Origin: Gonatopus flavifemur | Taxonomy: Eukaryota > Arthropoda > Insecta > Hymenoptera > Dryinidae | Length of the DNA: 64,000 bases | NCBI GenBank assembly: GCA_018340375.1 | Contig: JAFFJZ010000001.1 | Span: forward strand, 68,192,001-68,256,000 | Reading direction: 5' to 3' | In this document: one piece after another, positions 51,686-63,123 of the stretch | Position numbering within the stretch: position 1 is the first letter of the stretch | Layout: every line of letters starts with the position of its first letter | Made by a program: the position numbers and the translations under genes | Notes under the pieces: model-generated | The model's input: only the letters and a program-made list of their open reading frames with translations | What the model was told of the DNA's origin: nothing | Database searches by the model: none

Positions 51686-53345
51686 GTCTTGTCTGTGGAA
51701 TCGACGAGTTGGCTCTGGAATTTGTCAATCATGTTGTCATTAATTTTAATCAATTCAATTATATCTCCACTAAAATTTATGAAAAGTATAACCTCATCTT
51801 GCGGAGTTTATAGGTAATAAAAATGACGTCCAGATGGGTGGATTTTTGATCTTGTTCGTCATTTAAAATCCCCAACAGAGGGATAGAGAAATAGAGATGA
51901 GGAATTTGTTTGATTAATATTACGGAAGATATCCGATTATCCTGAAATATCTTCTTCATTCAAAAACACAAGAGACTATTACCTAGTAGAGAAAAACCTT
52001 TCCACCATGAAATTTGTTCTATTTTTATCGGGGGATAAAAATCGAATTGTCGAGAGAGAAAAAAATCACCAATCCCATGCAGTATGAGAGGATAAAAGAG
52101 AGAGAGAGAGAGAGAGGGAGGTAGGCAGTTTTGAAACATGGGAGAAGAAAAAAACCCTCGCCAGTCGTCTCGTTTGAGTTTCGTCTCTACTCACTTTGAC
52201 TTCGACTATCTATCCATCCATCCATCCCTTTCTATCCCTCTCCACGTGCTCATGTACACAATATATGTTGCGTTCCATTGTTTACGCAATGCCTCAACGG
52301 TTGAACTCTCTCTCTCTCTCTCTCTCTCCCTCCCTTTTTTTCTTTTCTTTTCTCTTCGTTCAACGAGGTGTATTCACTTTCTCGTTTCTTTCATTTTCCA
52401 AGTTTCCCTCTTTCTCTTCGATCGTTCATTGCATTCTGTTGAAACAGAGAGAAAGATAGATATAGAGAGGGAGAGAAAAATATATATACATATCCCTATT
52501 CCGTTAGGGTAGAACAGCCACATGTTGGAACAAGTTGAATCCACGCGCAAGTCATCGAGTTCGCGGAATATATTTTTGTTATCTAGCATACAGATATACG
52601 TATATTTGATTCGAATGGACACATTTAATTCTTTTATTTTAAAAATGCACTCCGTTTTGTTGGTGTTGTTATTGTCATCGTCGTATCGATTTATTCTTCC
52701 TACAACAAATCAGAGGTGATATATTTTGGAATGTGTGTAATCCCTGTTCGAAATACCAGATAGATTTCATTGGAAAAATCTTGCTGGAATCTGTGTGCTT
52801 TCTTTTCTGTAATCTCTTCGATGAAATAGTTTCTATCTGATATTCCAAATCTGTAGAAATTTGAATTGAATCAGGCTGAAATTGCAATCGTGTTGGAAAT
52901 CCAGATAAAGTCTATTGACAAATTTGTCTTTGTCTGAAATTGTATGGGCGGATTTTGAATATGAGATAGAAACTATTAGAAAGTTGATAACCGTATTTTA
53001 TGATAAAGAAACTGCATAGATCTCAGAAATCTGCAGTTGCAGTGGAATCTATCTCTGTCATTTTGAGCAGAGATGAAAGAGGGATTTAAAATTGTTTTTT
53101 TCATTGCTAGATATATCATAATTTTCATGTGGAATGATATTTTTTCAATTTTGTACTTTTTTTTTTTAATTTTTTCAAGTACAAGTTCAATATTCTGGTG
53201 TTGAAATACTGCAAATAAAAATTGAAAGCGCCAAACTTTCCGCAAATGAGCTAGAAATGAATTGGAGTGTTGAAATCTTCTTGGAAGTCCATGCTATATC
53301 CGCGTCATCTTGAAGCTTTTCGTCGGAGAAAGATTTATCAAGATA

Positions 53346-53612
53346 CACGGAGAAAAAGGTATCTTAAAAAGTACCATAATTTATGGATTTTTAGCGCTGG
53401 TCTGACCTGAGTCTCAATATTCACCTGAACAAACCTCTAAAAGTACCATAATGGCTGGGACTTTTATAAGGAAGGTACCATACTTATTCTGAAAAGTCCA
53501 AGAAATTATGGTACTTTTAGATATTCGTGCAAGTAAATATTCCGACTCGGGTCAGACCAGCGCTGAAAATCCATAAATTATGGTAATTTTGAGGATATCT
53601 GTTTTCTCAGTG
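53346..53612. mobile_element. Palindromic element copy 2, 267 bp, TA target duplication
   Basis: Starts CACGGAGAAAAAGG and ends CTGTTTTCTCAGTG, TA on both sides (53344-53345, 53613-53614). It is the reverse complement of copy 1 across its length, with the same AGCGCTGGTCTGACC and ACCATAATTTATGG words on both arms. Confidence 0.85.
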
Positions 53613-54911
53613 TAGAATAGATAGAATATTTGCTGGGCGATGTTACCCCTTCATTAACCTTCAACCGTCAATCACATGAAATCAATTCCTTGACAAACTC
53701 CATTGAATCGACAACAAATCTTATTAATCTCAATCTAATTTCCAAGTTCAATTCCAATGAAATTAAACAAAATTTTATTGTTGCGTTCAACTAAATATCC
53801 AATGAATGTTATTGTTCAAAGCAGAATATTTCCGTATACCTCGTGTATATGTATATATATATATATATACAGTTGATTAAAATCGAATACTTCATTCTCA
53901 TGATTTTTATCAATTTTCACGACACAAGCTTTCGCAATTCACACTTTACATTAAATCCATGAACAGGTTTTGTGACCAGCGGATCGAAATATTGGTATAA
54001 ATCAACAATATTTTTCCAACCGCGAGGTTTTAATTCATGCACACATGCTCCCGTTCGAGCAAATAAAAGCGCATGGAGAAGGTATCGACTTTTATATGCA
54101 TTTTTCAGAGCCATCGCGGTGTAAAAATATTTATGAACGATACAACCTTTTCAATCCACAAAATTTTCATTAATTCTTCATCCGTGTCTATGGATTCCAA
54201 CGGATCCTTCGATTCTAGTTTTATTTTCAGAGAAAGTAGAGAAAAACGAAATTATGTCGAGTAATGATGTTATATTTGTCGCAAGTTTCCTAGGAATAAT
54301 CATCGATATTATCGAACCTGATCATAATTAACGCTTTGTGTCTCATTGCTGAATGCCAAACTAGATGAACGTAGATTACAATTATGGAGATCTGAGCGGA
54401 TACCATTATGTAAATTTGTTCATCGAGTTATTTATACACAATAGCCCGACGGTACAATCGAAGTCTCATCGTCACGGAACGGTCATTTAGAAATTAAGAA
54501 TAACGAAGAATTAATATTTCAGAAGGGTTATCGGTATTAAGTCTTGATGTCGGTTTATGAAATCAAAAGAATTTTCTTTTATTCCCAGCATGACAAAACA
54601 TATGTATAAAGTAATGTGAATTTGTCTTTTGAATGAATTTTTTGTGACAATTCTACTTGTAAATCCCTAAAATCCAAGTTTGGAAGTTGTGCGAGTGGGA
54701 ATTTATGTTTTCACAAACATCATTGTATATAAAAAGACATGGGAAGTTGTAAATAACTTTCAAACAATGAGAACAGTGATTTTTCTGTATCATTTTCGTG
54801 GGTTTTATTACACACCTTGACCGCCATTGCGTTGCCCTTGATTCCTTTGTAATCAAACGACTAATTGGCTCGACGAATCGCTAATTGTAGTCTTTTTTTC
54901 TTCTGTTTCAG

Positions 54912-54945
54912 AACGGGAGAGGCATTCATCTAATAGACTGTCTGC
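54912..54945 (+). CDS. lilli: lilli micro-exon (34 nt)
   Basis: A 34-nt exon with acceptor tttttcttctgtttcag and donor gtaagtattg. It takes up the phase-1 base from the exon ending at 35272 and reads QRERHSSNRLSA, leaving phase 2. A polar, Arg/Ser-rich tail is plausible after the ELL-binding segment of Lilli, but this short stretch alone is not diagnostic. No following exon that accepts phase 2 and stays open was found between 54946 and 64000, so the next intron is at least 9 kb. Confidence 0.75.
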
Positions 54946-57900
54946 GTAAGTATTGCACATACACATTAATTTTTGTTCAGTTTTCTAAGAAGATGCAGAA
55001 CCCTTCTCGTTCTTATTTTTGATGCACAAAGTTGAAACATCATTTTCATGTTTCTTTGAGATTACAGAGCAGTAGTGAATTTGTTTTTTTTATTCTTGAA
55101 TTTGAGCTACCAAACGGCATGAAACGGAAGATAATTGAAAATCAGAAAAAACCAAATCAGTCGTATCGATGTATCGAATCAATAATGAATTACCAATCTC
55201 GTGCCAATTGGTATTCAAATTGTACGTTCGTTACTAATTTAGATAGAATTATCGGGCTATTAAGGGTCATTTATATGTCACATGGTCACGCATGTGGAAG
55301 CGAGGAGAAAGGGGTTGAGCGACCAACCGGTATCGAATTTAATAATAATCCCTTGTTCTGAATCCTTCTTCTTTGTCGCGGAATGAATCAGAGCGTCTAT
55401 AAATAATGTTTTTCAATGTAAAAAGAAAACCGCTTGACTCATCGCATGTTTCTTCATCAAAATCGTGATGTCGGAGGATAAAATAATGAAAATAAGTATA
55501 CGAAGAGGATGAAGAGAGGTGTTCGGGAGAGACAGACTCGGAGTTGGAGTTATTAAAAGTTTTCAATTGCTGCCCATGTATAACCATGAGAAGAAGTTAG
55601 TTCATGAACAAGACGACCTAGTTTTTCCCTCATTGAGGTACCACTGGTTAGCCAATGGAGGTAGAGTAGGAGCAGCAGCAGCGATAGTAGTATTAGTAGT
55701 AGTAATCGTAGTAGTTATCGGAGGAAGTTGAAGCAAGAGGTCGAAGATCAAAAACTCTGTGACAGTAAGTTGCGAGAGAAGGGAGAAGCGAACGAGGAAA
55801 ATCAATATCAAGACAATCTTCTATCGATATGAATGGCATTTCTATTGCAAATGAAGATTCATTCATTTTCAAAATTTAGAGATGATGATGCGTTGAATTT
55901 GTTTGATACAACTTCATAAGTAATTTAATATAGATTTCCATAATTTGGCAGTCCATTCATCTTGCATCAACACAGTAAAAAATAACACTCCTCTTTATCT
56001 CTTGTTTGAAGACGCAGACAATGAATACCGATACAATAAAAAGTTTTCAAGTAAGATGCAGCCACATTATCAGTGAGACTTTTTGCAAGGAAGTTATATC
56101 CTACTGTCAACGTTGGCGAAAGCTAAAAATCTGTACACAGGTTTTTTTGTATAGCAGCATTATTACACAGTAGGAAAACTTCATGTCTCGTCGATCGAAC
56201 GATCAATTGATTTTACAGCATTGTGAAGCAAGTGATCGATACATAGAGAAACCCTCGAATTGACCACCAACGCAGCACGATTCGACAAACGCGATCAACC
56301 TACACCGACAATTTCTTCAAACCAACCAAAGAAACAAAGAAAAGATCATCACGAAACACGAAATCAGCAACGAATCTCTGTTTCAAGGGATTACAAAAGA
56401 TGTTGGAGTAATTAACGATTCCAGTCAAACATTTCACCTCATTGTCTTTCTCTTTTCCACTTTTATTCGAAAGAACTTCTTTTATTACACTTTGAAGTTT
56501 CTTCCGACGGGAAAGAAAATAATGAGAGTAGAAGTTTCATCATGCTTTTAACGGGAAAACAATGAATGCATGGGGGAGAAAAATGGTTTCAACAATGATT
56601 ATGAATCGTTTGAGAAGGAACAAGAAGCATTGAAGTACATTTTCCTTTTTCTTTTTTCTTGCCTGGAGAAAGGAAGAAGTAGAGTATATATGTATGGTAT
56701 ATAAATTATTGTAGGAAATATACAAAATCGTATTCTTTTTTTTTTGAATTGTACCATCGTTCGTACATAGTACGAATTTGATGAAAACTCATTGCAGAAA
56801 TGAAAGATCGTTATTGACGTTGTTACGAGGTATATATATATATATACATCTTTAAGCAACCTTCAACTCGAACGATCTTGTTCTTTTCCGTTTCCATTTT
56901 GTTGCTGTAAAGCAAGCCATGCTCTTTCTTCACTCCCACATTCTTTTTCGAATTTGCTCGAGTGAAAGAGAATAACGAGATTTAAATGGTGTGATAGTTT
57001 GTAGTAATGTTCCTTATTCTTCTTTCATCAGTGATAAATTGAGAGAGGCGTGTGTTGTTTCCTCGTTCCATTTTTATGTTTCATTGTCAGATTATGAAAG
57101 TTGAAAAGTTTTCGTTATTTAGTTTTCAAGTGTTACAAAGAACAGCGAGTGTCAAAGAATGACGGGAGGGACTGGTAATGGATGAGATACGATTAGATTT
57201 CGAGGGTAATCCTATTATTCTTGCATGAAAGCAGGTCTAGAGCCGATTAGAGATTTCTTCTGGGTTTTCAGACCCAGACGGGAAGGCCTCTATTGCACTT
57301 GCTATAACCTCTGACCGCATCCTCTAAAATACTCGAGTAATTTAATTAGAAGTTGGATATAGTTTATTCATTCTTGTTTGATGACCTGTGAGATCGTCTT
57401 TTCATTCGTCCAGCCGTGTTTGGGATATTTCTGTATCAAATTGATTCAAATCGCTGGAAGGGAAAATTCGTACGACTCGAGATATTTGAATTTGAAGAGT
57501 ATCGCATACTCAAATTTAAATGACAACAACAGTCACGGAGAGGAGGAAAAATGAAAAAAATGTGAACTATTTTTCAATTTTCACGATCAATCCGATTTGT
57601 GGAAGTTTTTTTTCCCCCGGAAAATCCCTTCTACGATAGAATAGAGTGGAACCGTTGGTATGTCTGTGCGTACATTGAGCATTTGTACGAGTGTACATTG
57701 GGAGAAAAGCATCTAGTTGTGGCCGTTAAAATTTGTTTGCCCAGCTGAATTTCAGTGAGCGTAAATAGAAGTTTAGTTATCTGAATTCCTAGCTATCTAA
57801 TATTGAACTAAAACTTTTCTCCTGGTATATGTGAATCATTATAACTGATTATCAATGGAAGAAATTCGAAACTAAATATTAGTAGAACATCAAATATTCT

Positions 57901-59286
57901 GTTGATTCTCGAGGCAATAAAAAATTGTCTGAAGTGGAGGGAATTTCTACTCCCAAAGGTTTCCAAATAGTTTGAAACTTTGTGAAGGAAAATGAATAAA
58001 AAGTTTGAACTACAGAGTAAACTCCCTTCTATTCGAAATTAGAAAAAAAAACAACAATTAATCTTTGAAAGTGAAGGTTGAAAACTGTCGCAGGGTAGGC
58101 TCTCTTATATTACATTACTTTTTCTTTCATTTTCCCTGTATGCAGATCAACTTGTTGTAAAAATACGTGAAATGTATCCAAATTGATAAATAACGCCTCA
58201 AAATTCCCATTGAAATTCATTACTCGAGATTATAAAGTTCCAATGAATTCACACTCGAATATATTTGAAATTAGGTTTAATTACTACATAAAAACTTTGT
58301 TAAATTACATCTCTAATCGCTTGATACAGCACAGGGAAGAAATGGCAATGCAGATTCGTAATTCATAGATAGTACAAATTATACTAACTACCAGTTTAGC
58401 TTCCAAAGTTATTTCAACAGTCGTAGTAATGACTATTCATGGCTATCAGAAGGAGTGCGGGAAAAGAGTTAGGGTTGAACTCGCTAATCCCAGGTTTCAT
58501 TCTTTTAATCCTTTTTGAATTCATCGATGATAAGCTGGAGAAAGGAAAAAAAAGATTAAACTTGGATCAACGAGAAAAGATATTATCATTCGATTAAACA
58601 TTGTAATTTGTTTCTCTTTTGGTTCATTGGACAAACGGTTGGTTCTCTTTTAACGTTGGCGACGGAGTTAGTCGATACGAGACGACGACGACGACGACGT
58701 CAACGGCGGCGATCGAGAAAGAGCGGAAAAGAGACTGGAGAAAGGGAGAAGGAATGATAAAAAGCGATAGAGGGGAGACGGCAATACATGGACAGGACAC
58801 ACCATACACCATTACAACACTTCACGCAGACACAGAGAGTCAGGTACACCCGGTCGATTCGACGACGTGTCTATTTTGGCAGACGCGACACAGCCCCCAA
58901 ACCTGCTCGTACTTGTGAACTAAATTAAGTGCTACGCGCGAATGAACCGATGAAAAACGTGACATACTAACTATCGAACGACCCCTACCTACCTCCCCAT
59001 TCCGTTGAGCTTCGAAATTGAACCCAATGGATGTCGAACGCGGATGGATTACCGAAATAACAAAGACAATCGTTGATGTTTTCGCTTTGAGTCTAATATT
59101 TGTTCCACGATTGGAATAGTCTGGAGAATCTTCATTCATAATTCAAAACCATCAAAAAATCTTGACGATCCGCGTAGAGTTAATGTTAATCGATACATGA
59201 TGAAATGATTTATCAGTATCTATAATGTTGGTTCAAGCTTGAGGTAAGCTATCGTTGATCCTTGAGTCAAGCCAAACGCTATAGAA

Positions 59287-59817
59287 TCAATCTTGGCTGC
59301 AATCGTCAGTTGGTTCTATGTCGAGAAAAAAGATCAGCGGGGCCTGAAATGATGTCAAATGATTTTGCAGTTGCTCCATTCTAAAATCAATTCTGGTAGT
59401 TAGGAGAAAAATATGTACAATGCTAGTAATTTGAATTATTTCTCCCTCGAGTAGTTGTTCGCAGACAACGAAGTTTTTCCTGTCTTTGAAAACAAAAGCA
59501 GGAATCACGCCATTCACAAAACATGAAACGATAATTCGTTGGATGATATCTCCGTTTACTACGAGAGACACTTTATAAGCGATGAAACGATAAGAGTTGA
59601 AGAAAAAGAAAGTAGTAACGACCAAGAGGAAGAAGAAAGAAAATAAATTCCCATGACTTCTCCCGTGGTTGGAAAGAAGCGAACTGTTGAAAGAGAAAAA
59701 GAGAACATCGTGCCAAAACGAAAATAAAAGAAACATTTTATTATCGCAAAGCTTAAACCAAGTTCTCGATATCCCACGGCTCTTATCGGAATCGGACAAA
59801 ACCGAGTATAATTTCAA
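59287..59817 (-). other. Unassigned 176-codon open frame, minus strand
   Basis: The longest non-exon frame outside low-complexity Ser/Lys tracts. The first half is Phe-rich because the + strand is a GAA-rich tract. The second half (VNGDIIQRI, FVFKDRKNFVV, LLEGEIIQITSIVHIF) looks more protein-like, but I cannot name a family. Another minus-strand frame lies just upstream of it at 59844-60053. Real coding is not shown. Confidence 0.2.
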
Positions 59818-60777
59818 CTGATAACGTGATACTCAACTGCTACTTATGAAGTATTCATTGGACGAATATACTCATTCGATAATAAGAGTCGAAGTTTTTC
59901 ATTCGATGAAAAGTTCTCTAACAAATCGAGCAAGGATTCTTGCATCTCTCTGAGAATCAAATGCAGCGCACGTTGGACAAGTGCAATGCCAACCTTTGGT
60001 TTCAACGTGACCAAGTTATTGTAGACTCGACACTTGTCGGGGTGGCGCCTCATTGTCGTTACCGCCTATCTTTCTCTTCAAGTTTTCTGTGATTGTGTTG
60101 CAAGGATATATACATATATATATTCGCTCTCCATCCATCTTCTTATGGAACGCTCCTGAACCTAAGTCTCACCCGATTGATATACATGTAGTATATATAA
60201 ATCTGTACCCTATACGTATACATAGACACCATGGAAACTTACAATACGGATGCAGATAGCGTATAAACAGAAAGACCAAAGCGTACAAGATTCTTCGGGA
60301 AGAATAAGAAAGGATAGAGGTAGAATTTAAAGTACAGAAAGGAAGAAGAAGAGGAAGAAGATGGAATAAGTGGATGCTATATAAGATAGAACTTTCCAAG
60401 TTACTCGCAACAAGCTGCAGAGCGCTCCTTCCTTCCTTTCTCCCATACTCTTTTACAGTTTGCGTCGTTCACTCGAATTCCATCAGATCCTTCCATCCAC
60501 CAACACTTCTTAATAACTTCAACTTTACTCGCTTTATTTCTTTTTTCACGCAGCGCGCACTGCACATACCGATACACATACTTTATTAATTCATCGAACA
60601 CGATTTATTAGATAATAAGGATGATAATGATCTTAAAATTTGCAGTACTCCGAAACAAAGTGTGTGGATTTGATACAGAATTGACACTTTTAGGGAATAC
60701 CCGCGGCTCCTAAAGATGGCGACCCGAGCCAAACTTTTTCTGACGACTTACACGAAAATAAAGCAATCAAAGGATCG

Positions 60778-60839
60778 AAAATATCGCTCTGTACGGACCA
60801 TCTTTATCGATCGGAGAGGGTCTGCACAGAGCGATATTT
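60778..60839. repeat. Hairpin with AAATATCGCTCTGTAC arms
   Basis: Arms 60778-60799 and 60818-60839 pair with two mismatches in 21 bp. Further related words follow at about 60978 (CGCTCTGTACAG) and 61020 (GTACAGAACGATATTTT), and a perfect 16-bp palindrome TACAGCTATAGCTGTA is at 60936-60951. Confidence 0.7.
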
Positions 60840-62690
60840 AGATTTCATTCCTCCATTTTCGAGTAATTTTGAAAAATAGTTTTATTTGTGTCCTTTTCTT
60901 GCATCTTCAGGGGTCACTGGTCTCGCCTTAAAACCTACAGCTATAGCTGTAAACATGTTTCAATATAATCAAATTCTCGCTCTGTACAGCACTTCTCTAA
61001 CGCAAATACAAGGGCTACAAGGTACAGAACGATATTTTGATTAAATTCGAGCGTTTGCCTATAGTTCGTCATAAATGGTGGAAGGAGAATCGAAGTGTGA
61101 AAGACTTCATTCTAAAAAATTCAGAGAGTCGGTGTTTTTTTAATGAGAAATAACTTTCGAATGAAAATGGAAAATTTTGTTCTTTATCGCGTTGAAGCTC
61201 AACTGACTATGACACGGTAAATGAATCTTTATGTTTGAATGAAAATTCGTTACACCGTTGGATGCTTTCGATACAGCATTTAGCCATTGAGTACCTGGTA
61301 GTACAAAATGAACAATAACGTCCACGCACCTTCATTATCTATTATCTCCCGTATGTCCGATTTTATCGCTTTATTCATCATTTGTAGCACGTGACCGGGT
61401 ACGTCTGGTGCCATTAGCAGCGCTTCGTTATATGGCAAAACAATCGCACCAAGTCTAATGCGAGATTTATCCGATCCCTGATTTTAATTGCCACAATAAT
61501 GATGAATCTATTATGAAAATCGAGATACGAATGAATAACGTATTGATATATAATACGATATTCAAATTTACGAACAGATACGAAGCGTGAATTTATTGTT
61601 CCGCGGAGTTATATCATTCCTACGTCCTTTGATTTTCATTTCTTTAATTTCGAATATTGAAAGAGTAGTATAGGTATATATACGAAATTATTTTCCTCGT
61701 AATTTACGTATAAAATTATTCATAATACCTTATCTTGCCACGTATTATATATTCTACAATTTCTTACACGATAAATGATATTTTATCGAGAAAATTCTTG
61801 TACACGCGAGATCTGAAGACTGTAGTCTTCAGTCTTTTCATTATTCGAATTCGTAAAGGATTTTGTACGTTTTTACGTATAATTCTAAGTTATTTGTCGA
61901 TTTCATGCAAATATACAATGATTTATTAATGCACAGTTTCTATTCAAGGTACCTATGAAATATCAAATTAATGTAGTTTACGTGGTCTACCTTTTGTTTT
62001 TTTTTGTACTCTGTGTGAACAATCTTATTTATCTCTCTGAAAAATAAAGTACAAGTCTCGAAACTTTATACTTGAAATTCTCAAACTCTCTTGTTTTGAA
62101 TTCATTAAGGTTTATGGTTATATATTATACATAAATATATTGCAGGGTATCAACGTTTTTCGACTGGAAAAGAAAAAACATTGTCAGCTGCGTCAGTGTT
62201 TCATAGTGATCGGTGAAAATATTTATCAAGGATGTGGAAAGATTAATTACATTTTCAAGCACAAATTTCAACTTATGTTGTGGATAAATAAAGTGTGGTT
62301 TCATAAGTTCATATATGAAAGCTTATTTCTTTATTCGAAATATGCTTTGTGTTGAATAAAAGATTCATTTTTTCAAAGAAAATTTCTTGAAATAACTTTT
62401 TTTTCATTTCATTAACTCATCCCAGAGAATTATTTTTAAATGAGGAATTTTAATTAATTATTTTTGACTTATATTTCTTTTTTTCTTTTTCTTTTATTTT
62501 GGTTCCTTCTGACGAAGAAGACTGTTTTTCCTAGCATTCAGCGTGATGCACTTGTGTTTCGTAATTCTTCCACAATGTGAATTTTTTTTTCCACATCAGA
62601 CAGTTTTGTTTCGAAGCACCAGCAGGTACTGCTTTTCAAATGTAAATACTACTCGAATTGAGTGTACAGACTGTTCGTACCATTATTATT

Positions 62691-62813
62691 AGTTCGGTTC
62701 GGTTTGAACTTCGAACTTGATTAGCAGAAAAAGTTCGGTTTGGTTCGAATTTTGAACTTGGATAACAGAAACAGGTCGGTTCGTTTCAAATTTCGAACTG
62801 CATTCATTGAAAA
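62691..62813. repeat. Three tandem units of 41 bp
   Basis: Units start at 62691, 62732 and 62773 with AGTTCGGTTCGG-like heads and TTTGAACTTGGAT-like bodies. They are diverged by several substitutions each. Confidence 0.7.
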
Positions 62814-63123
62814 CGTTTGGCTCGATGTTGGAATAGAAACATAAGAAGGCTGTGCAATGGAGAAAACAATTGCAATCAATGACAAATGATAATTGAGTTC
62901 TCCATTGTTACTCGAATAACTGCAATATGTATAGACTGGAAAAAAAATTTCTTCCATCCAAATAAATAATTTATTTGTCCTCCCTCCATAAAATATTTCT
63001 TAGGATTCATGAAATATTTAATCGAATCAAATAATGGAATGCTTGCACCAAAATAAATTGGCCTTCTAAATAAATAATTCTGATTGGATATTTGATTTCT
63101 ACAAATAAATATTTTATGGAGAG

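Larger units (their letters stand above)
35273..54911 (+). other. lilli intron (19639 bp)
   Basis: The largest intron seen, bounded by gtaagtaaac and tttcag. It contains a promoter-like region near 47.5 kb, CAC-ended elements at 41985-42148, 48547-48794 and 53346-53612, a relic at 44930-45145, a CCCATGCAGA-ended element at 50414-51031, and many microsatellites (CCTT at 41600-41650, poly-G near 44022-44040, CTAC at 46941-47006, TTC at 47049-47072, GTA at 47396-47462). Frames at 39865-40272 (+) and 46309-46761 (-) are unassigned. Confidence 0.78.
16401..54945 (+). other. lilli: lilli gene span visible in the window (partial, exons plus introns)
   Basis: This is the extent of the AF4/FMR2 family gene that can be followed by splice sites and protein similarity. 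Five exons join in frame as 187 codons (phase 0), 20 codons (0), 32 codons (0), 37 nt (ends phase 1) and 34 nt (ends phase 2). Introns are 2291, 13155, 2494 and 19639 bp. The order of motifs is that of insect Lilli and vertebrate AFF proteins: N-terminal homology domain, Ser-rich linker, then the ELL-binding type segment. The gene is incomplete at both ends: the basic N-terminal exon and everything after the RHSSNRLSA segment are missing. The family function (super elongation complex scaffold, nuclear) is known from flies and mammals; its use here is inferred. Confidence 0.9.

Noticed and set aside
57271..57330. Acceptor-like ttttcag at 57271 as the next lilli exon
   Set aside because: Read in the required phase 2 it hits a stop after about 14 codons and has no donor before it.
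58619..58841. GC-rich block with ACG repeat and gagtcag/gtacac as an alternative first exon
   Set aside because: The donor is weak and the frame is low complexity; nothing ties it to lilli or another gene.
60911..60930. cttcag at 60910 as an acceptor
   Set aside because: No frame in the required phase is open and no donor follows.
62140..62355. Acceptor-like attgcag at 62145 as the next lilli exon
   Set aside because: In phase 2 it stops at TAG within 20 codons; the longer open frame needs phase 0.
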